Positions 57,126 to 64,000 of a stretch of DNA of 64,000 nt are shown here, piece by piece; the stretch's first letter is position 1, and the number at the start of each line of letters is the position of its first letter. Source of the DNA: Camelus bactrianus (taxonomy: Eukaryota > Chordata > Mammalia > Artiodactyla > Camelidae); the NCBI RefSeq assembly GCF_048773025.1, contig NC_133544.1, positions 9,424,001-9,488,000 of the forward strand, given 5' to 3'. Below the pieces are notes generated by a model that saw only the letters and a program-made list of their open reading frames with translations, was not told the origin of the DNA and did not search any database. Made by a program: the position numbers and the translations under genes.

Positions 57126-59334
57126 ACGCGCACAATTCCATATGTGGCAAAGTGAAGAGTTCACCTGAAGGAGATGGAGAAGGTTGAGACACTCCCTACA
57201 GGTCGTGGGAGAGTGAGCTGATGGGCGCGATGTCGCCCGGCAGATAAAGGAGGGTGGCAGGGAGTTCACAGCGGACCGGCCCGCCTTGCTGAGCCACCTT
57301 TGCCCCAGCGCTTGGCAAAGAAGGAACAGAGGGGTGGGTTATTCCAGGTTTGAGGCCTCACCAACCGTGCGTGTCACGAAGACAATGGCCCCAGGGAGTG
57401 TAGGGTTTTGGAGTGAAATCAAGCTCTTCTTCGACAGCCAAGCTGGATAAGGAGGCAAATAAAGACTGGGAGGGGGATGCACTGAGGGCAATGCCACCTT
57501 CCCAAGAGGTGGGAACAGCCGCGTGCTCCAGGGCGCTGCTGGGAAGGGGTGGGGGGGGCAGGTAAGCTGGGCCCCAGGGAAGAAGGACCTTGAAAGCCAG
57601 GCGTTGGGCATTCCTCCCAAGGTCAGTGGGGAGCCCTGGAGGAGTCTGAGCGGGTGAGTGAGACACACAGGGGACTTGCATCTGGAGACAGCCCGGGCCG
57701 TCTGCAGTGCAGGGAAGACTGCAGCTGGGAGATGGGGAGGAACCGAGCCAGCGAGAGGCAGTGAAGGGTGAAATGAAGGCACCCAGTGGTGGGAGAGGAG
57801 CCCAGAGCAGACCAGGCGAGCGCAAGGAAGACAGCATCCCTGTCACCCCGACAGGCAGAGCCCCTCAGGACGCACGGTACCCCAGGCCACAGTCGTGTCG
57901 CCGCTGAGAGAGGGGCGAGGGTCTTCGTGGAGCTGGCAGAGAGAAGGTGCAGCCACAAGAGGAGTTTGGACCAAGAGAGTCCAAGCAAGGAAGGAGTTTG
58001 GATTATAAGAACCAACCCGAATGATCTTTTTTCCTGGAGCTTTTTTCCGAGAGTAAGGACCTGCTTCTTGAGGCCCATGGATGTGGATCCCTGACTGTCA
58101 AGGAAGGAGCCCTTTGAGGCTTCCTCCCTGAGGCCCCAGAGAGAAGCAGCAACTTGCCTGAGGTCACAGGGAGGCCAGCGTCATGGGCAGGGTGCCGGGA
58201 CACCTATGGGCAGACAAGGCTGCCAGGTCACAGGGTCTCCCCTGCTCAGCCCAGACCCCCCTGGCGCAGGTTTTGGGGCACAGAGCAGATGTCCTGTAGC
58301 AAGGCCACATGTGCTGATGGGGATGTGGGCCCTCTGGGAGGCACAGGGTGTTAGCAGGTGCCCCTGAGAGCCCCAGCCAATCAAAGCCTCCCCAGAACGG
58401 GGCACAGGCCCCTGGTCAGACGGGACAGCCTGGTGCTCTGTGGCACCTCATCCCTGTCCCCGGTAGCAACTCCCTCCCCTTTGGGCCTGGCTGACACTCC
58501 GCCTTCAACCTCCTCCCCTCTCACAGTCACAGATGTCCAGGAACAAGCCTGTCCCTTCACCCCGCTCCCAAGGGAAGAATGCAAACTCACTAGAGCCACA
58601 AAGGAGAAGCAGCTTTGAGCTCATGTCCACTGTGGGCCAGATGCTGTGCTGGGCCTAATACACACCATGTAATTTTTTCCTTGGAGCCACCTTCTTTCAC
58701 AGGCAGGAGACAGCGCTGCTCGGGGAGGGGAAGTGATGCCAGGGGTTGCACGAGGCTGCTGCGCTTTAAGTTTAAGCATATCTATCGCTCTGAGGCTTGG
58801 CAGGATGCAAGTGTTCCTGCCTAGGCTCTGACTTCTGGTTGACTGCCAAGACCAAGTGCTGCTATTAAATTATTGAGGCCAGTGGTCCCCCAGGTTAACA
58901 CAGCAGGGCATCCTGCAAACCCCGCAGTCTCACAGGGCTTCCAGGAGGCCCCCAGGTGTCACAGAGCTCGTCACATAGAAGAACCCCGGGGTTCTAGTCC
59001 CATGTTCCCCCTCATTTACTTGGTTCTGACGCTGGTGTAAACCTCTTCCAACCCAGATCAGCATACGGGTATCTACTGAGCCCCTGCACCGTGCGTGGAG
59101 TGCGTGGTAGGAAGAGGGGTGGATAGACAAATCAATGACACAGGAAATCCCAGAATAGCCCTCGAACCTTCCATTCTGATCGAGCACTCCTCCAGGCCAA
59201 TCCCCTCGGTGGATCCCTGGCCCAGAGGCAAGTCTGCCCGTCTCTCCACGTGGCCTTTCATTTCTGCACCTGTCACCGCCTCCCACCCCCTTTCCCTCTG
59301 GCATCTGCACCACTGAGATTCCGTTTCATGGCAC
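55961..59334. other. Intergenic DNA, GC-rich, no gene recognised
   Basis: Several frames of 100-162 codons occur on both strands (notably 57358-57846 and 57623-58078 minus), overlapping one another, without recognised domains. MIR-like pieces lie near 58620-58770. No SERPINA9 5' exon was identified. Confidence 0.45.
57090..57133. repeat. (TG)n microsatellite running into GCGCACGCGCAC
   Basis: About 16 TG units followed by an alternating G/C/A purine-pyrimidine run. The whole 44 bp is alternating purine-pyrimidine and prone to Z-DNA. Confidence 0.95.
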
Positions 59335-59660
59335 CTTTGCTGTTCTTTGGACCCACCTTGCACAGGCAGTTCTCTTGGCCTAAACCTCTCCTCTGGCCCT
59401 CTTCCCCCACTAACAGTTTTCAAGTCTCAGCTAGCTGTCACTTCCGGTAGAAGCCGTCCTTACCACGAGATGCCTGTACTTGTCCATCACATGCACGTCT
59501 CGTACCTGGTGGGTGGTATTTGCTACCTGTCTGTCTTCCCAGTAAGCTCTTTAAGGGAAAGGACCCTGTTTGCTCCTCCACGGTAGCCCCAGCACGTCAC
59601 ATGGAGCCTGTTGAGGATGACATGTCCAACTCAATGTACTGAACTCATGGACTATAAATA
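59335..59660 (+). mobile_element. L2 LINE 3'-end fragment
   Basis: TTTTCAAGTCTCAGCTAGCT, CTTCCCAGTAAGCTCTTTAA, GGGAAAGGACCCTGTTTGC, GTAGCCCCAGCACGTCACAT and ACTCAATGTACTGAACTCAT follow the L2 3' end. Confidence 0.7.
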
Positions 59661-61299
59661 AGTGGTCCTATTCCTCAAGGAACCTACAGATTATTACATA
59701 GAACTGCATGCGGCCAGTGCATGGAGAAGTAGGAGTAGAATCAAGTGTCAGAGCACGAGAGGAGAGGAGAGACAGTGATGAAATCACAAGACGAAAAGAG
59801 GTTGGGGGAGCCTCTCAAGAAGGCACATGGTTAAGTAGAGTTTTCAAGAGTGAGAAAGAAGGGCTTTTCCATGAGCAAAGGGAGCGACATTCCAGGAGAG
59901 CAATCAGCCTGTCCAGGGCACAGCGGCGTTAGTGGTGGGGAGGGTCAGAGCAGCACTGGGAGAGGAGGGTCATGGGCAGGTGGCCATTGCTAAAGGATGC
60001 AGAGGGACTGAGGATGGAGATACAGGTGGGCAATGGAGCTGAAGAGAGGGGAAGGAGGGGCATGTGCCGTATGAGGGCTTTGCCTCTAACCCCCAGGAGA
60101 TGGTCTTTGTGCAGAATGAGATTGGTGGAGTTCAGGCTGGCAACCTTGAGAAAAATTGATTTGAGGTAACATGGCTGGAGGGAGGAAGATGAATCCAGAA
60201 GGCTTTGGGACTGTCCAGGGGAGAAATGAGGAGAGTCTGGATCAAGAACAGGGCAGGGGAATGGAGAGAAGGCGAGGCTTGAGAAGTCTCAAGAATGAAG
60301 AACAGTTGGCCACTCCCTGGGTGTGGGGAAGAGGAAGACGAAAGCCTGCGGAGTGATGGGCAGTTTTCTGATGTGGATGACCGACATGAGTGATGTGACC
60401 ATCTGAGAGGAGGAGAAAGAAGGAGCAGGCTCAGGGTAGGGGAGCTTAGGGGGTCCGCTTAGAACATATGGATAAACTGTCCAGTGGGTGGGTGGATTTT
60501 TGTGAGCATAACTTAGTGAGAAAACTTAACTTCAGCCAAACAGACAGGAAGCTACAAAACAAAAATTGCTGAAGCAAATAAATGGAAATGGAGAGAAATT
60601 TACAGTTTCCCAAAGGAGTTGCTTGTTCAGCAAAAAGATTCCTCATATAGTTCCTTCTAACTTTAGTCATCTCTAGTGCAATAAAATGTTATCCACTTTA
60701 TATCAATTTACTTCTGACAAAGAGGTTGTTGGGGACGTGACTATCGTGTTAAGACTGGCCTGACATAGACAAGTGATCTTACTGCTCTCAATCCTCTGAA
60801 CAATTCTATAGAGTACAGGTAATTATCCCTATGTCACAGAGCAGAAAAAAAAAAACCCTGAAGTCTAGAGAGGTTAAAATTTTGCCCACCGTGAACGTTA
60901 GAGGTGACGCAGGCCCAACCCTGACCTACTCCAAAACTGCTGGAGCTTCCAACTGCCATCAGGTCCTCAGTCTAAACTCCTCCTGACGCTGAAGTCTTGC
61001 TGGATGAGACCTTTCGGGAGAGCAGGCACCTGGAGGACCACGGTTGCAGGCAGCTTTCTGCTCTCGGGTTCCGTTTTTTGAGGGTCATCACTGCAGCAGT
61101 AAATACCTCTCACTAGGGAGATGCAGCCACGGTGAGAAAATGATCAGATCTAGACAAAAGGGACAAAGGATGTTTGGAATGATCTCTAAGGTGCAGGAGA
61201 TCACTTCTGGAGACTAAGATTGGGGCTTTGCAATCTGTTTTCATTGTCTCACTTCTTAAAAAGTGAGCCTATGAAGCAGAAAAAGCGAAGAGCGTGGGA
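59661..61299. other. Intergenic DNA upstream of SERPINA9, mostly unrecognised
   Basis: A plus-strand stretch 59.9-60.35 kb is purine-rich and gives Arg/Glu/Gly-rich chance frames. A minus-strand MIR lies about 60780-60960 (CAGGTAATTATCCCTATG, AGTCTAGAGAGGTTAAAATT). The promoter and 5' exon of SERPINA9 may be here but were not identified. Confidence 0.45.
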
Positions 61300-61480
61300 T
61301 CTGGGATTTGGATTTGGGATTGTGACCTGACTTTGAATTCCAGGCAGAACACAGACTAGCTGTGTGACCCAGGGTAAGTTACACCATCTCTCTGAGATGT
61401 TTACTCACTTACTTATAAAACAAGAGCACTAGTGTCTAAATTAGGAGGTTATCGTGAAAATCAAATGAGATTACAGGAGA
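61300..61480 (+). mobile_element. MIR SINE fragment
   Basis: CTGACTTTGAATTCCAGGC, GACTAGCTGTGTGACCCAGG, GTAAGTTACACCATCTCTCT, and GGAGGTTATCGTGAAAATCA are in MIR order. Confidence 0.75.
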
Positions 61481-61618
61481 GAACTGTTAGCTGTCTTGCT
61501 TGACCCCATTCTATTGCTAATGATGTGGGGGGTTGCAAAGTCACTGATTCAGGGGCTGGACCCTCAACCTACCTCCCCTCAATGGTTCTTTTCTCTCTTG
61601 CAGACTTTTCATTCCAAA

Positions 61619-62249
61619 ATGCCACCTTCATTTTATCAAGCCTTCTTAGTTGTTATCCTCTGTGTTCCAGTATATTGTGTGCCCCCATCCAGCTCCCCCA
61701 GCAGAGGATCTGTCTGCCCTTCCCCTAGAAAAAGTAGTCCCGCCTCTCAGGTGTCCTCCAGCAGCACCAACTTTGCCTTCCGCCTGTACCAGAAGCTGGT
61801 TTTGAAGGCCCCGAGTCCAAACATCTTCTTCTCCCCCGTGAGTGTCTCTGCTTCTCTGGCCATGCTCTCCCTTGGGGCCCACTCAGCCACCAAGACCCAG
61901 ATCCTCCAGGGCCTGGGGTTCAATCTCTCACACACACCAGAGTCCACCATCCACCAGGGCTTCCAGCATCTGGTCCACTCCCTTGCTGTCCCCAGCAAGG
62001 ACCGGGACATAAAGATGGGGAGCGTCCTCTTCATCAGAAAGGAGCTGCAGCTGCAGACAAATTTTCTGGACAACGTCAAGGGGCTGTATGAGTCGAAAGT
62101 CTTTTCTACAGATTTCTCCAGCATCTCAGCTGCCCGGAAGAAGATCAACAGCTATGTGAAGAGGGAGACCAAAGGGAAGATTGTGGACTTAATCCAAAGC
62201 CTTGAACCTCAGACAGTCATGATCCTGGTGAACCACATTTTCTTTGAAG
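61619..62249 (+). CDS. SERPINA9: SERPINA9 (centerin), first coding exon; rest beyond window
   Basis: Secreted clade-A serpin; in human it is expressed in germinal-centre B cells and reported to inhibit trypsin-like proteases. The exon runs from an acceptor TTCTCTCTTGCAG (exon from 61604) to a GTAAAG donor after 62249. It encodes 210 residues and ends in phase 1, like the matching exon of SERPINA12. The N-terminus MPPSFYQAFLVVILCVPVYC is a signal peptide. Blocks identical to human centerin as remembered include NIFFSPVSVS, LAMLSLGAHS, KTQILQGLGFNL, IHQGFQHLVHSL and FSTDFS. GFNLSHTPE holds a glycosylation sequon (human NLT). The ATG is chosen by alignment with human MASYLYG. Human also has isoforms with an upstream in-frame extension ending FCSK; here FHSK precedes the ATG in frame from the acceptor, so such an isoform is possible. 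The reactive loop is outside the window, so activity cannot be judged. Confidence 0.93.
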
Positions 62250-62309
62250 GTAAAGCTCTGAGAAGTTGATTTTGGTTTTAATGTTCTGTTCCTTCCCCGC
62301 CCCTAGTCA

Positions 62310-62900
62310 AATAAGCTTCTTTTATTACTGTATGTTTTCAATATTTATCCACGTTGTAGAACATGTATCAATACTTCACTCTTTTAATGGCTGAGTAATA
62401 TTCTGTTGTATGGCTATGCCACATTTTGTGTATCCATTCATCAGTTTAGGGAAATTTAGGCTATTTCCACTTCTTGGCTATTATAAATAATTTTGCTATG
62501 GACATTAGTGTACAAGTTTTTTTGTGTGTATATGGACATATGGTTTTAATTCTCTTGGGTATTTTTAAGAATGAAATTACTAGATAATACAGTTACTCTA
62601 TGTTTAACTTTTTGAGGAACTAAGAATAGCTTTCCACAAAGGCTGAACCATTTTAAATTTCTGTGAGCAATATTTGAGGGTTCCAGTTTCTCCAAATTCT
62701 CCCCGACACTTGTTAACATCTATCTTTTTATTATAGTCATATGGTGTCTGAGGTGGCATATAATTGTAGTTTTGATATTCCTGTCTCTGATAACTAATGA
62801 TGCTGAGCATCTCTTCATGTGCTTATTGTCTGCTTTGTAGACAGCATTTAATTGGATCGTGTGTTCATTTTTTTTTACATTTCATTATAAGTTATATCTG
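62310..62900 (-). mobile_element. L1M-type LINE 3' region
   Basis: GTTTTCAATATTTATCCACG, GGCTGAGTAATATTCTGTTG, CACATTTTGTGTATCC, TTTGCTATGGACATTAGTG, GCTTTCCACAAAGGCTGAAC and GATGCTGAGCATCTCTTC occur in the known order of the reversed L1 3' region. Confidence 0.8.
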
Positions 62901-63369
62901 ATAATACCTGTGATTTGAAATATGCATACTATTTGCTACGGGGTTGCCAGTTGTTCATATGAGAATTGTTAAGCATTTAGTCTTTCCCTACTTTTTCCCT
63001 ACTATACTTTGATATGCTAAGTTTCCATAATTCCTCCCTCTGATTCTGCATTCTTCACTCCCAAACTGGTAGGCCTGTTTAATATGTGGTAGTTCTTCAC
63101 TGTTTTACGTATTGTAACTGAGAAGACAAATCCCCATCTACTTTATTTTTAATGTGTTAACTCCCTCAATAGTATTTAGATGTTGATTAGCATTGGTTAA
63201 AATAGATAGATTAATTCTGAACAATCATTAGCATTGCAATACTCCAACATTTCACCCGGCATAATCTGATGCTCTTTATTCATCAGGTCTACTTTCAAAC
63301 CCACCTTATATACTCTATACTTCTTTGCATGTTTCTTACACATTTTTTCTGAATTTCTAGTTTTTGGTT

Positions 63370-63512
63370 CATATTTTTTTAATTGAAGTATAGTTGATTT
63401 ACAATGTTGTGTTAATTTCTGATGTACAGCATGTATTCAGTAATATATATATATTCCTTTCCATATTCTTTTTCATTACATGCTATTACAAGGTATTGAA
63501 TATAGTTTCTTT
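63370..63512 (-). mobile_element. Artiodactyl-type L1 3' end, short
   Basis: A T-run (reversed poly(A)), then AATTGAAGTATAGTTGATTT, ACAATGTTGTGTTAATTTC, CTTTTTCATTACATGC and GGTATTGAATATAGTTTC. Same subfamily as the copy at 21.8 kb; truncated to about 140 bp. Confidence 0.75.
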
Positions 63513-63514
63513 AT

Positions 63515-63780
63515 GTGGATTCAAGTTACTGTCTAGGGTCATTTCCTGAAGGACTCCGTTTCGTATTTCTTATAAGCAGGTCGGCTAGTGTCTGTTTTTG
63601 TTTATTAGAGAATGTCCTAATTGCATCCAACTATTTTGGGGCTCCCTATTCTGTTCCATTGATCTATTTGTCTATTTTCTTACCAATAACACACTGTCTT
63701 GATTACGGTAGATTTATAGTCCGTCTTGAAGTTGGTTAGTGTCAGGCTTCCTACCTTGGTCTAGGGTTCTAGCCCTACTT
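63515..63780 (-). mobile_element. L1 LINE fragment
   Basis: TCATTTCCTGAAGGACTCCG, TATTTCTTATAAGCAGGTCG, TTCTGTTCCATTGATCTATT, CACTGTCTTGATTACGG and GTCAGGCTTCCTACCTTGG are familiar L1 text in reverse orientation. It may belong with the 62.3 kb fragment. Confidence 0.65.
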
Positions 63781-64000
63781 TTTTTCCTTACGCAGCTCCC
63801 AGTCTGCTGTATCTTACTGCAGACAAAGGCTATTATTTTTTAAGGCTACTCAAGAGTTGAGGAGTGGGGAATGGGACTCAGGCAAGTTAAAACACCACAA
63901 AGCTCACTGTTCTTACCAAGATTGAGCTGTTTTTCTTTCATAAACTATTCTCTAATTTTCTAAAAGCATTTGGTTGATTTCCAGATTCCTGAACAAGTTA

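Larger units (their letters stand above)
62250..64000 (+). other. SERPINA9: SERPINA9 intron, 5' part, filled with L1 fragments
   Basis: GTAAAG donor; the acceptor is not in the window. Most of the visible intron is L1-derived and lies antisense to the gene. The stretch 62.9-63.37 kb is AT-rich and not assigned. Confidence 0.75.

Noticed and set aside
57339-58078. Overlapping minus-strand frames of 147-162 codons
   Set aside because: Three mutually overlapping frames in the same GC-rich stretch, none with a domain or exon-like boundaries.

Overview
The window is mammalian nuclear DNA, most likely from a camelid (camel, llama or alpaca lineage). Two spliced clade-A serpin genes, ancient mammalian repeats (L2, MIR, MER20, MLT1-type LTR) and L1 fragments place it in a eutherian. 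Three copies of a tRNA-Ala-derived SINE of the camelid VIC-1 type, and L1 3' ends of the artiodactyl kind, point to Camelidae. The species call is an inference from remembered repeat consensus sequences.

Layout: 1-40.7 kb is a gene desert in which I find no credible protein-coding exon. It holds L2, MIR and L1 fragments, DNA transposon relics, simple repeats, one decayed class I endogenous retrovirus on the minus strand (about 20.06-27.95 kb) and several isolated LTRs (about 9.4, 19.0, 36.9 and 38.2 kb). The retrovirus fossil carries an L1 3' end, and that L1 piece carries a SINE, so three generations of insertion are stacked there. Coding exons of SERPINA12 (vaspin) lie at 40.73-47.19 kb on the plus strand: all four coding exons, intact splice sites, an intact 413-residue frame and a poly(A) signal. 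A 14.4-kb intergenic stretch of repeats follows. The first coding exon of SERPINA9 (centerin) lies at 61.62-62.25 kb, also plus strand; the rest of that gene is beyond the right edge.

The same-strand order SERPINA12 then SERPINA9 matches the human 14q32.13 serpin cluster read on its minus strand. In human the next gene beyond SERPINA12 is SERPINA4 in the opposite orientation, with a gap of roughly 40 kb, so the empty left part of this window is the expected SERPINA12-SERPINA4 intergenic region. The two genes encode secreted proteins: an inhibitor-type adipokine and a germinal-centre B-cell serpin. They probably do not act together; what they share is ancestry by tandem duplication and possibly chromatin-domain control. 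Two good CTCF-like sites flank the 3' end of SERPINA12, between the two genes' coding parts. Non-coding 5' exons of both genes, known in other mammals, could not be located by eye.
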